Below, piece after piece: positions 8,306 to 17,273 of a stretch of 64,000 nucleotides of DNA (its first letter is position 1; each line of letters begins with the position of its first letter). The stretch is taken from the NCBI RefSeq assembly GCF_011761945.1, contig NZ_JAASQV010000002.1, positions 558,001 to 622,000 on the forward strand, given 5' to 3'. Position numbers and translations under genes: made by a program. Under the pieces are notes generated by a model. That model searched no databases. It was not told the DNA's origin and was given only the letters and a program-made list of their open reading frames with translations. This DNA comes from Sphingomonas leidyi. Its GTDB lineage: Bacteria > Pseudomonadota > Alphaproteobacteria > Sphingomonadales > Sphingomonadaceae.

Positions 8306-9595
8306 TCAAGCCGCCCAGGCGGATACGTCCTCCTGACAGCCGATCAGCGCGAGCCCATGCGCGATCGACGTGAGCTCGCCGCCGGCCGCGATCCTTTCCC
8401 CGCCGAAACGCGCCTCGAACAGCCGGCGGACGCGGGGCGTGAGCGACGTGCCGCCCGTCAGGAACACGCGGTCGATCGCCTGGGCATCCATGCCGGCAAG
8501 CGCCAGCGCCCGATCCACCGCCGCCTCGATCCGGGCCATGTCGGGTGCGATCCACGCTTCGAATTCGCCACGGGTGACATCGGCTTCGATCGCCAGGTCG
8601 CCGCCCTCGAAATGGAAATGCGCGGCTTCCTCGGCGGAGAGCGCCCGCTTGAGCGCGCCGACCGCATGATAGAGCTGATAGCCCAGCTCGCCCTCGATCA
8701 CCGCGATCATCCGCCCGATCGCCTGCGGATCGAGCGCCGCGCGCCGGAGCTTCTCCAGCTCGGCGAGCGTCTTGCGGTTGCGCATCAGCGCCAGGCGCGA
8801 CCAGTCCGAGAAATCGGCGAACCAGCCCGCCGGAATGTCCAGCACCTTGTCGAACGAGCGATAGCTTCCGCCCTTGCCGAGCAGCGGCAGGATCAGATGC
8901 TCGACGATGCGCTGGTCGAACCGGTCGCCGGCGATGCCGACGCCGGCATGGGCGAGCGGGGAGCAGCGCCGCACCGCTCCCGGCGCCTCGATCCGCACCA
9001 CCGAGAAATCGCTGGTGCCGCCGCCGAAATCCGCCACCAGCACAGTCGCCGGCTCGGCGATCCGCGTCGCATAGCTGAACGCCGCGCCCAGCGGTTCATA
9101 GACATAATAGACCTCGGCACCGAACCCGGCGAACATCGCGTCGTAGCGCTGCCGGGCGAGCGCCGGGTCCGGCCGGCTGCCGGCATATTCGACGGGGCGG
9201 CCGACCACCACGCGCCGCGCGCCGCCGGCCAGCGCCCCCTCGGCCCGCGCCGCCATCAGCGCCAGGAAAGTGCGGCCCAGCTCCTCGAAGCGCAGCCGCC
9301 GTTCGAAGACGATGGCATGCTCGAAGCTCGCGCTCGCCGCGACCGACTTGAACGACTGGAGGAAGCGGCTGCCCTCGGGAAAGTCGAGATATTCGGCGAT
9401 CGCCCAGGGGCCGGCCGCGACGCCCAGCCCGCCGCGCTCCGCCTCGTCCTGCCAGAAGCAGAGCGCCGAGCGGAAGACGGGATCGCCGCGTTCGGGCCCT
9501 GCCAGCCGCACCAGCTCCGACCCCCCATCGCCCGCCAGCGCCGCGACGGAATTGGTGGTGCCGAAATCGAAGCCGAGGGCGGGAAGCGCAGTCAT
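8306..9595 (-). CDS. Hsp70-family protein (YegD-like)
   Basis: This 429-residue protein has the actin-like ATPase fold of Hsp70. Phosphate-1 is GFDFGTTNSVAAL near residue 8, phosphate-2 is VADFGGGTSDFSVV near 200, and the adenosine motif is VFLTGGTSLTPRVR near 400. It ends soon after the ATPase domain and lacks the substrate-binding half of DnaK, as in the YegD group of short Hsp70s. No co-chaperone gene is nearby. The ATG at 9595 has GAGGCG upstream. The client is unknown. Confidence 0.87.
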   Translation of the reverse strand: MTALPALGFDFGTTNSVAALAGDGGSELVRLAGPERGDPVFRSALCFWQDEAERGGLGVAAGPWAIAEYLDFPEGSRFLQSFKSVAASASFEHAIVFERRLRFEELGRTFLALMAARAEGALAGGARRVVVGRPVEYAGSRPDPALARQRYDAMFAGFGAEVYYVYEPLGAAFSYATRIAEPATVLVADFGGGTSDFSVVRIEAPGAVRRCSPLAHAGVGIAGDRFDQRIVEHLILPLLGKGGSYRSFDKVLDIPAGWFADFSDWSRLALMRNRKTLAELEKLRRAALDPQAIGRMIAVIEGELGYQLYHAVGALKRALSAEEAAHFHFEGGDLAIEADVTRGEFEAWIAPDMARIEAAVDRALALAGMDAQAIDRVFLTGGTSLTPRVRRLFEARFGGERIAAGGELTSIAHGLALIGCQEDVSAWAA

Positions 9596-9707
9596 GGTCC
9601 GGGCGCCTCTATCGCCCTGCATCGATCCTGCACAACCTCTCCTTGGCCCGCTGTGCTCCGGCTGGACGGTGCGGGCGCATCGACGCTCCCGAACCTGGGA
9701 GACCCGC

Positions 9708-11315
9708 ATGGCCCGCACCGCACGCTTCACCTTCCTGTGCAAGATCGCCGCCGCGATCGCGATCATCGCCGCGATGGACCGGCTGTTCTTCGACGGCGCG
9801 GCGGGATCGTGGATCGGCGGCTTCGCCCTTGCCTGGATCGGCGCGCTGCTCGCCACCCGCCCGGCGCTTCGGCGGCGGCCGAGCCTGGTGGCGCTGGCGA
9901 TCGCGGCGGGGTTCGCGATCGTACTGGCGCAGGATCCCGGCGGCCTTGGATGGGCGCTGTTCTGGAGCGCGCTTTCGATCGCCGCGCTGATGCCGCGCAT
10001 CGGCAGGTTCGACGATGCCTGGCGCTGGAGCCTGCGCCTGGCCGCGCACGGGCTGAGCGGGCCGCTCGCCCCCGTGCTCGACCTGATCCGCCTCGCCCGC
10101 CTGCCTCAGCGCCGCGCCGGGCATAGCCCGGCGGGGCTCGCCGGCCTGCTCGCCCTGCCGCTGGCGATGACCGCGCTGTTCGTCGCGCTGTTCGCCAGCG
10201 CCAACCCGATCATCGCCCAGGCGTTCACCCGGGTCCGCCTGCCCGGTTTCGCCGAGCTGCTGTTCTGGGCCATGCTGCTGGCGCTGGTCTGGCCGAGCCT
10301 GCGCCCCACCCGCTGGGCCACGCGCGCCGCGGCCCTCCTGCCGCGCCCGGAGATCGCCCGGCCCGGCATCCCGGCCCCCTCGCTGCTGCTTTCGCTCCTG
10401 CTGTTCAACCTGGTGTTCGCGATCCAGAACGGGCTCGACCTCGCCTTTCTGTGGAGCGGCGCGCCCCTGCCCGGGGGGGTGACGCTTGCCGACTATGCCC
10501 ATCGCGGCGCCTATCCGCTGATCGCCACCGCCCTGCTTGCCGGGCTGTTCGTGCTGGCGGCGCTGAAGCCCGGCTCGGCCAGCGCCGCCAATCCGGCGAT
10601 CCGCCGGCTGGTGGTGCTGTGGGTGGCGCAGAACCTGTTCCTCGTCGCGTCCTCGATCCTGCGCACGCTCGACTATGTCGCCGCCTATTCGCTCACCGGC
10701 TTCCGCATCGCCGCGCTCGCCTGGATGGGGCTGGTGGCGATCGGGCTCGCATTGATCTGCTGGCGGATGCTCCGGGGCAGGAGCGCCGCCTGGCTGATCA
10801 ACGCCAATGCGCTGATGGCGGCCCTGGTGCTGAGCGCGACAAGCATCGTCGACCTCGAGGCGAGCGCCGCCGCCTGGAATGTGCGCCATGCCCGCGAAAC
10901 GGGCGGGCGCGGAGTGGAGCTGGACCTCTGCTATCTCGCGCAAACCGGCCCCTCCTCGCTCCTCGCCCTGGTCGCGCTCGAGCGCCGGCCGCTGCCGCCC
11001 GCGTTCCGCGACCGGGTGCGCCATGTCCGCGGACTGGTCATGGCCGACCTCGCGCGGCGCCAAGCCGGCTGGCGGAGCTGGACCTGGCGCGGACGATATC
11101 GGCTGGAGACGGCGCGGCGCCTGCTCGGGCCCAATCCGCCCATCGCGGCTCCGGCGTCGCCAGGCACGGAACGGGATTGCGGCGGGACGATCCGGCCCAT
11201 CGCCGTCGAGCAGCCCGCTCCCATGGCAGGCCCGGCCACCGCGCCGACCGGCGACGCCATCGCCAATGCCGTCGCCAACGCCACTCCGCCGTTGACCGGA
11301 GCACCCTCGCGATGA
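9708..11315 (+). CDS. Polytopic membrane protein, DUF4173/DUF4153 type
   Basis: This 535-residue protein has roughly twelve hydrophobic segments and a soluble C-terminal part. RRLVVLWVAQNLFLVASSILRTLDYVAAYSLTGFRIAALAWM and YAHRGAYPLIATALLAGLF are typical of DUF4173 membrane proteins. A GGGAG site precedes the ATG at 9708. Its last bases overlap the start of the response-regulator gene, so it is cotranscribed with the two-component system. It may sense or respond to the same envelope signal, but no function is known. Confidence 0.82.
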   Translation: MARTARFTFLCKIAAAIAIIAAMDRLFFDGAAGSWIGGFALAWIGALLATRPALRRRPSLVALAIAAGFAIVLAQDPGGLGWALFWSALSIAALMPRIGRFDDAWRWSLRLAAHGLSGPLAPVLDLIRLARLPQRRAGHSPAGLAGLLALPLAMTALFVALFASANPIIAQAFTRVRLPGFAELLFWAMLLALVWPSLRPTRWATRAAALLPRPEIARPGIPAPSLLLSLLLFNLVFAIQNGLDLAFLWSGAPLPGGVTLADYAHRGAYPLIATALLAGLFVLAALKPGSASAANPAIRRLVVLWVAQNLFLVASSILRTLDYVAAYSLTGFRIAALAWMGLVAIGLALICWRMLRGRSAAWLINANALMAALVLSATSIVDLEASAAAWNVRHARETGGRGVELDLCYLAQTGPSSLLALVALERRPLPPAFRDRVRHVRGLVMADLARRQAGWRSWTWRGRYRLETARRLLGPNPPIAAPASPGTERDCGGTIRPIAVEQPAPMAGPATAPTGDAIANAVANATPPLTGAPSR

Positions 11316-12028
11316 TCCAATGCCCCATGCCCCGCACCATCCTCGTCGCCGATGACGATCCGCACATCCGGCAATTGCTCGTCTTCGCGCTCGCCAAGGC
11401 GGGGCTGGAGACGATCGAGGCGGCGGATGGCGAGGAAACGCTGCGGATCGCGGAGAGCCGCCAGCCCGACCTGATCGTGCTGGACATCAACATGCCGCGC
11501 ATGGACGGGCTGGAAGTCTGCCGCAGACTGCGCGCAGAGGGCGGCCTGCCCATCCTGTTCCTCTCCTCGCGCGACGACGAGATCGACCGGATCCTCGGCA
11601 TCGAGCTGGGCGCCGACGACTATGTCACCAAGCCCTTCTCGCCGCGCGAAGTGGTGGCCCGGGTGATGGCGGTGCTCCGCCGCACCGCCGCGCACCCGCC
11701 CGCCGTCGATCGTGCCGCCGGAGCGATCCGTCACGGCCGGCTCGCGCTCGACCCCGAGAGTTGGGACGCCAGCTGGGCGGGCGCCCCCGTGCCGCTCACC
11801 GTCACCGAGTTCGGCATATTGCGCACGCTGGCGGCCATGCCCTCCAAGGTGTTCAGCCGCGACGCGCTGATCGATCGGCTGCGCGGCCCGGGCTTCGCGC
11901 TCACCGACCGGACGATCGACAGCCATGTCCGCAACTTGCGCGCGAAGTTCGCCCAGGCCGGCGCGCAGGACCTGATCGAGACGCGGCCCGGCATCGGATA
12001 TCGCATCGGCCCGTGTTCCGGAGCCTGA
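11312..12028 (+). CDS. OmpR/PhoB-family response regulator
   Basis: This 238-residue regulator has a receiver domain with the acidic pair DDD near residue 14, phospho-acceptor Asp58 in VLDINMPRMDG, and Lys107 in YVTKPFS. A winged-helix DNA-binding domain follows (about 130-235: VFSRDALIDRLRG, DRTIDSHVRNLRAKF, IETRPGIGYRI). The ATG at 11312 overlaps the preceding stop; an internal ATG at 11327 is also possible. The sensor-kinase gene begins inside its last codons, so the pair is coupled. Targets are unknown. Confidence 0.93.
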   Translation: MIQCPMPRTILVADDDPHIRQLLVFALAKAGLETIEAADGEETLRIAESRQPDLIVLDINMPRMDGLEVCRRLRAEGGLPILFLSSRDDEIDRILGIELGADDYVTKPFSPREVVARVMAVLRRTAAHPPAVDRAAGAIRHGRLALDPESWDASWAGAPVPLTVTEFGILRTLAAMPSKVFSRDALIDRLRGPGFALTDRTIDSHVRNLRAKFAQAGAQDLIETRPGIGYRIGPCSGA

Positions 12029-13605
12029 TCGAAGCGCTCAAGGCGCCGGTGCGGCGCCACTGGCCGCGGCTGCGGCTGCGCACGATCCTGCTCGCCACCT
12101 TGATGTTCGTCGCCGCCCTGCCCGGCATCGGCGCCCTGTTCCTGCGCGTCTATGAGAATACGTTGGTGCGCCAGACCGAGGCGGAGCTGATCGCCCAGGG
12201 CACCGCGCTCGCCGCCGTCGCCAGCGCCGAATGGCCGAGCTCGGTCGGGCCCGAGCTGGTGCGCGAGCCGCACCGCACCTCGAGCGGGATCGCGGGCGGG
12301 CCGCTCTCTACCATCGACCTCGGCACCAGGCCGCTGCCGGAGCGCCCGGAGCCGGTCGCGCTGCCGGGAAGCGCGGCCCCCGATGCCCTGGCTGCCGCCG
12401 GCCGGCTCGCTCCGCTGGTCAACGCCACCGGAGACGCGACGCTCGCCTCGATCCTCCTGCTCGCCCCCGACGGCCGCATCCTGATCGGCAGGAACACCGG
12501 CAAGAGCCTGGCCGGCCTGGCCGAACTCGCGGCGGCGGCCGGCGGACGGCCCGAGACCGTGCTGCGCCGCCGCGGCGACTATCATCCCGAATATGCCTTT
12601 GAATGGCTGAGCCGCGCATCGGGCCTGCGCATCCATCATGCCCGCCCGGTGCTGGTGAACGGCAAGGTCGTCGCGGTGCTGCTGCTCTCGCGCTCGCCGC
12701 GCGCGCTGTTCCGCGGGCTCTATGAGGATCGCGGCAAGATATTGTTCGGCATCGGCGCGATCTTCGCCACGCTCGTCGTGCTGAGCGGCCTGCTCTCGCG
12801 CGGCATCGCCCGGCCGATCGAGATGCTGAGCCAGGCGACTCGCGACGTGGCGCGCGGCGGCGGCATCGTGCCCGACGTGCCGCGCACTGCCGCGATCGAG
12901 ATCCAGGCGCTATATGCCGACTTCGCCACCATGGCCGGCGCGATCGACCGGCGCTCCCGCTATCTGCGCGACTTCGCCCATGCGGTGAGCCACGAGTTCA
13001 AGACGCCCCTGGCCGGCATCCGCGGCGTGATCGAGATCCTCGAGGATCACCATGCGGAAATGAACGAGACCGACCGCCGCCGCTTCCTCGCCAATGCCGG
13101 CGCCGATGCCGACCGGCTCGCCCAGCTCGTCACCCGGCTGCTCGAACTGGCCCGCGCCGACATGGCCGAAGCCGAGACCGGCGCCTCGGCCGACATTGCG
13201 CTGGCGCTGCACCGGATCGCCGATGCCTGGGCGGATCGCGGGCTGGTCGTCACGATCGACCTGCCCGACGCGCTGCCCGGCGCCGCCTTGCCCGGGCCGA
13301 TGCTGGAAGCGATCGTCGGCAGCCTGGTCGAAAACAGCCGCCAGGCCGGTGCCGATCGCGTGCGGATCGCTGCAACGGAAACGGGAAGCGAGATCCTGCT
13401 GGCCGTCGCCGACAACGGCCCCGGCATCCCGGACGCCGATCGCGCCCGCATCTTCGAGCCCTTCTTCACCAGCCGCCGCGCCGCCGGCGGCACCGGGCTG
13501 GGCCTGCCGATCGCCCGTTCGCTGCTCGCCTCGCATGGCGGCACGATCGCGCTGGCGGCGGCGGAGCGCGGGACCCGCTTCGAGATCCGCGTGCCGGCCG
13601 CCTAG
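12013..13605 (+). CDS. Sensor histidine kinase
   Basis: This is a 530-residue membrane kinase. A first membrane span (TILLATLMFVAALPGIGALFL), a periplasmic sensing domain of about 220 residues and a second span (ILFGIGAIFATLVVLSGLLS) are followed by HAMP-like and dimerisation parts. The H box is FAHAVSHEFKTPLAG, the N box GSLVENSRQAGADRV, and the G boxes are ADNGPGIPDADRARIFEPFF and GTGLGLPIARSL. The best start is a GTG at 12013, 16 bases inside the response-regulator gene. It surely phosphorylates that regulator; the stimulus is unknown. Confidence 0.93.
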   Translation: MFRSLIEALKAPVRRHWPRLRLRTILLATLMFVAALPGIGALFLRVYENTLVRQTEAELIAQGTALAAVASAEWPSSVGPELVREPHRTSSGIAGGPLSTIDLGTRPLPERPEPVALPGSAAPDALAAAGRLAPLVNATGDATLASILLLAPDGRILIGRNTGKSLAGLAELAAAAGGRPETVLRRRGDYHPEYAFEWLSRASGLRIHHARPVLVNGKVVAVLLLSRSPRALFRGLYEDRGKILFGIGAIFATLVVLSGLLSRGIARPIEMLSQATRDVARGGGIVPDVPRTAAIEIQALYADFATMAGAIDRRSRYLRDFAHAVSHEFKTPLAGIRGVIEILEDHHAEMNETDRRRFLANAGADADRLAQLVTRLLELARADMAEAETGASADIALALHRIADAWADRGLVVTIDLPDALPGAALPGPMLEAIVGSLVENSRQAGADRVRIAATETGSEILLAVADNGPGIPDADRARIFEPFFTSRRAAGGTGLGLPIARSLLASHGGTIALAAAERGTRFEIRVPAA

Positions 13606-13630
13606 CGATTCGGGCCGGCCGCGGCTGCGC

Positions 13631-15034
13631 TCAGCTCCAGCCCCCGCCCAGTGCCTTGTAGAGCGCAGTCGCCGCCTGCGCCTTGGCCGCGCGCGCCTGC
13701 TGGTCGCGCTGCTGCGCGGAGAGGAGGGACTGGCGCGCGCGCTCGAACGTCAGGCGATCGTCCTCGCCGCGGTCCGCGCGCTTCCGGGCAAGCGCGAAGG
13801 CACCCTGCTCGCGCTCGAGCGATGCGGCGGCCTCGTCCGCGGCGGTACGGGCGTTGAGGAAGCGGTTGATCGCAGCCTCGCTGTCCGAAAGCGCACCAAG
13901 CACTGCCTTCTCATAGCGGGCCGCCGCCTGATCGGCGCGCGCATCGGCGGCACGGATCTGGGCGCGGATCGTGCCGCCCTGGAAGATCGGCCAGGAGAAG
14001 CTGGGCCCGATCTGGAGGCGCGTGGAATCGCCGGAGAAGAGATCGCCGGGCTTGCGCGCCTGCTGGCCGATGCTGCCGAGCAGGCTGAAGCGCGGGAAGA
14101 GATCGGCGGTCGCGACGCCGATATCGGCCGTGGCCGCGGCCAGGTCGCGCTCGGCGCGGCGCACATCGGGGCGGCGCTCGAGCAGTTCCGAGCGGAGCCC
14201 GACCAGGATCGCGTCGGGGCTCGCCGGCAGCGCGACCGGCGCCTGCAGCTCGGGCACCAGCTGTTCGGGCGCCACGCCCGCGAGCGTGGCGATGCGATAG
14301 GCCGCGGCCCCGGCCTGCGCCCTGGCATTGGGCACCGCCGCCGCGCTTGCCCTGGCGGCGGCGTCGGCACGATCGAGATCGAGGCGCGACGCCTCGCCCG
14401 CATCGAAGCGCAGGCGGGTAAGGCGGGCCAGCTCGGCATTGGAAAGCGCCTGCTGCTCGGCGGTGGCGGTATCGGCCTGGGCGGCGCGCAGGTCCATATA
14501 GCTGCGCACCACTTCGGCGATCAGCGTCAGCATCACGTCGCGCCGGGCGAATTCCGCGCTCTGCTCGCGTGCCGCCGCGCCCTGCATCTGGCGGGTGCGG
14601 CGCCCCCAGAGATCGATTTCCCAGCTCGCGTCGAAGCCCAGGTCGAAGAGCGGGAAGTCGCGCGAGAAGCCGGGAAAGGGGATGCTCCCGATCGGCAGCT
14701 GGCCGTTGTTGCTCAGCACATTCTCGGTTCCGGAGCCGGTGGCGGTCACGCTGGGCAGCCGCCCGCCCGCGATCGCCTCGCGATTGGCCCGCGCCTCGGC
14801 GAGCCGGCCCTGCGCTTCCTTGAGATCGGGGCTGGAGGCCACCGCCCGCCGCACCAGCGCGGAGAGCTGCGGATCGCCGAACCGGTCCCACCATGTCAGA
14901 TCGACCTGGCCCGGCGCGCCGGCCTCCAGCCATTCGGGCGCCGCCCTGGTCTCGGGCGCATGATAGTCCGGCCCGACCGTGCAGGCCGAAGCCAGCAGCA
15001 GGGGCGGCAGGAACAGGGGAAGCGAGCGGATCAT
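13631..15034 (-). CDS. NodT-type outer-membrane efflux lipoprotein
   Basis: This 467-residue channel protein of the TolC/NodT family has a lipoprotein signal with Cys18 in LLASAC. WWDRFGDPQL, LSALVRRAVASSPDLKEAQGRL and FDLGFDASWEIDLWGR are hallmarks of the family. The C-terminal half repeats helical stretches such as RRPDVRRAERDLAAATADIG. The ATG at 15034 has GGAG at suitable spacing; a GTG at 15043 does not. It follows the ABC permeases directly, so it is most likely the outer-membrane exit for that exporter, a partner the E. coli ybhGFSR operon does not encode. Confidence 0.93.
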   Translation of the reverse strand: MIRSLPLFLPPLLLASACTVGPDYHAPETRAAPEWLEAGAPGQVDLTWWDRFGDPQLSALVRRAVASSPDLKEAQGRLAEARANREAIAGGRLPSVTATGSGTENVLSNNGQLPIGSIPFPGFSRDFPLFDLGFDASWEIDLWGRRTRQMQGAAAREQSAEFARRDVMLTLIAEVVRSYMDLRAAQADTATAEQQALSNAELARLTRLRFDAGEASRLDLDRADAAARASAAAVPNARAQAGAAAYRIATLAGVAPEQLVPELQAPVALPASPDAILVGLRSELLERRPDVRRAERDLAAATADIGVATADLFPRFSLLGSIGQQARKPGDLFSGDSTRLQIGPSFSWPIFQGGTIRAQIRAADARADQAAARYEKAVLGALSDSEAAINRFLNARTAADEAAASLEREQGAFALARKRADRGEDDRLTFERARQSLLSAQQRDQQARAAKAQAATALYKALGGGWS

Positions 15035-15039
15035 CGGGA

Positions 15040-16143
15040 TCACTCCATGCGCGCGCGGAAGAGCCAGGCCGAGGCGGAGAGCGTGACGCAGGCGATCAGC
15101 GCGAGCGGCCAGAGCTGATGGAACACGGCCGCCGCCGGCATCGCCTTGAGGAACAGCCCCTGGACGATGACGAGGAAATAGCGGGCAGGATCGAGATAGG
15201 TGATGGTCTGCAGCCAGTCGGGCATGTTGTCGATCGGGCTGGCATAGCCCGAAAGCAGGATCAGCGGCGTGGTGACGAGGAACACGCCGAGAAAGGCCTG
15301 CTGCTGCGTCTGCGAAGCCGCGGAGACGAGCATGCCCATGCCGATCAGCGCGAGCAGATACATGCCGAGCGACAGCCAGAAGAGCAGCAGCGATCCGGTG
15401 AAGGGCACACCGAAGACCAGCGGCGCCACCACCAGATAGACGCTGCCGTTGATCATGCCGATCACGAAGGGCGGCACCATCTTGCCGATCAATATCTCAT
15501 GGACGCGCAGCGGCGAGACCATCAACTGGTCGAACGTCCCCAGCTCGCGCTCGCGCGCCACCGATTGCGAAGTGATGGCGAGGCCCGCCACCGACGTGAT
15601 GATCGCGACCAGCGAAGGCAGCGTGAACCAGATATAGTCGAGCGCCGGATTGTACCAGTTGGTCACCACGCTGCCGCCCGCCGCGCCGCGGACCTGCGCG
15701 GGCGCGAGTTCGGCGCCCATGGTGCCGGCGATGTTGGTGACATAGCCGGCCACGATCTGCGCCGCGTTGGAGCGGCGGCCGTCGAGCACCAGGCCGATGG
15801 TGGCGCTCTCGCCGCGCGCCAGCTTGCGGTCGAAATCCTCGTCGATCACCAGGGCGGCGATCACCTTCTGGTTGTCGATCGCCGACTTGAGCACGGCCGG
15901 GGTCGCCAGCCGCTCGATCCGGCGGAAATTGGGGCTGCCGGCGATGCGCTGGACCAGCTCGACCGAATGCGCGCCCGAACTGCGGTCGAGGATGCCGATA
16001 TCGACATTCTTCACGTCGAGCGTGGTCGCATAGGTGAAGATGAAGAGCTGCATCAGCGGCGGCACGAACAGCACCAGCCGCGCCTGCGGATCGCGCAGCA
16101 CCGCCCACATCTCCTTGACGATCATGGCCAGCAAGCGCCGCAT
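15040..16143 (-). CDS. ABC-2 type exporter permease (YbhR-like)
   Basis: This is a 367-residue permease. One N-terminal membrane helix is followed by a large external loop and five C-terminal helices (ELGTFDQLMVSPLRVHEILIGKMVP, LILLSGYASPIDNMPDWLQTITYLDPARYFL). This is the ABC2_membrane_3 layout. It pairs with the adjacent permease as a heterodimer served by the YbhF-like ATPase. Its ATG shares a base with the preceding stop (TGATG), so the permeases are made in step. Confidence 0.9.
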   Translation of the reverse strand: MRRLLAMIVKEMWAVLRDPQARLVLFVPPLMQLFIFTYATTLDVKNVDIGILDRSSGAHSVELVQRIAGSPNFRRIERLATPAVLKSAIDNQKVIAALVIDEDFDRKLARGESATIGLVLDGRRSNAAQIVAGYVTNIAGTMGAELAPAQVRGAAGGSVVTNWYNPALDYIWFTLPSLVAIITSVAGLAITSQSVARERELGTFDQLMVSPLRVHEILIGKMVPPFVIGMINGSVYLVVAPLVFGVPFTGSLLLFWLSLGMYLLALIGMGMLVSAASQTQQQAFLGVFLVTTPLILLSGYASPIDNMPDWLQTITYLDPARYFLVIVQGLFLKAMPAAAVFHQLWPLALIACVTLSASAWLFRARME

Positions 16144-17273
16144 CAGTCGAGGCTCCGGCGCGTGACGCGAAAGGACAATGTGAAGAAGACCATGCCGAAG
16201 ACGAGCATGATGCCGATATTGGGGAGGATCAGCCCCCATTGGTCGCCGGCAAGGAACACCGTCTCGAGGCTGGGGATCAGGTAGCGCGCGGGGACGATAT
16301 AGGTCAGCGCCTGGATCGGCCAGGGCATCGAGCCGATCTCGAAGATGAAGCCCGAGAGCAGGAAGGTGGGCAGGAAGGCGGAAAGCAACGCCACCTGGCT
16401 CGCCACGAACTGGTTCTTGGTCGCGGCCGAGATGAACAGGCCCAGGCCCAGCGCCGGCATCAGAAAGGCCGAGGAGATGGCGTAGAGCGCGAAGATCGAG
16501 CCCCGGAACGGCACGCCGAATATCCAAATCCCGATCACCGCGCAGAGCGTCATCGAGGCCTGGGCCAGGAAGAAATAGGGGATGACCTTGCTGGCGATGA
16601 ACTCCGCCATCGAGATCGGCGTGGCCATCATCGCTTCCATCGTCCCCCGCTCCCATTCGCGCGCGACGACGAGCGCGGTGAGCAGGGTGCCGACCATCGT
16701 CATCACATTGGCGATCGATCCGGGGACGAGGAAGAACTTGCTCTTGAGCTCGGGGTTGTACCAGTAGCGCGCCGAGATGGTGACCGGCGCTTCGCGGGCG
16801 CCGGGGTCGCGCTCCAGCCCCTCGGCGGCGGCCCAGGTCGCGCGGACACCCTCGCCATAGGCCGCGGCGAAATTGGCGGTATTGGGCTGGGAGCCGTCGG
16901 TGACGATCTGGATCGGCGGCACCTTGCCGCGCTTCACGCCCTGGCCGAAATCCTGCGGGATGACGATCAGCGCGCGCAGCTCGCCGTCGATCAGCTTGTC
17001 GCGCACCTCGGCCACGCTGCGCGCCTCGGTCACCTGGAAATAGCGCGAGCTGCGATAGGCCTGGGCAAGGCGCAGGGCAGGAGCGCTGCCGTCCTGGATC
17101 ACCAGCCCCACCCGGGTGCACGTGCTGTCGAGCGAGACCGCATAGCCGAACAGGAAGAGCAGGATCATCGGCAGCACGAAGGCGATGAGGAAGGTCGAGG
17201 GATCGCGCAGGATCTGCGCGCCCTCCTTGCGGACCAGCGCCGCCAGGCGCCTGAGGTCGAAGCGGAAACTCAT
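16143..17273 (-). CDS. ABC-2 type exporter permease (YbhS-like)
   Basis: This is a 376-residue permease with the same topology as its neighbour: an N-terminal helix (FLIAFVLPMILLFLFGYAVSL), a large outer loop and a C-terminal membrane block (EWERGTMEAMMATPISMAEFI, LSGFIFEIGSMPWPIQALTYIVPARYLI). The start ATG overlaps the stop of the ATPase gene by four bases. With the other permease and the double ATPase it matches YbhS-YbhR of E. coli, an exporter linked to drugs such as cefoperazone and chloramphenicol and to cations. Confidence 0.9.
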   Translation of the reverse strand: MSFRFDLRRLAALVRKEGAQILRDPSTFLIAFVLPMILLFLFGYAVSLDSTCTRVGLVIQDGSAPALRLAQAYRSSRYFQVTEARSVAEVRDKLIDGELRALIVIPQDFGQGVKRGKVPPIQIVTDGSQPNTANFAAAYGEGVRATWAAAEGLERDPGAREAPVTISARYWYNPELKSKFFLVPGSIANVMTMVGTLLTALVVAREWERGTMEAMMATPISMAEFIASKVIPYFFLAQASMTLCAVIGIWIFGVPFRGSIFALYAISSAFLMPALGLGLFISAATKNQFVASQVALLSAFLPTFLLSGFIFEIGSMPWPIQALTYIVPARYLIPSLETVFLAGDQWGLILPNIGIMLVFGMVFFTLSFRVTRRSLD

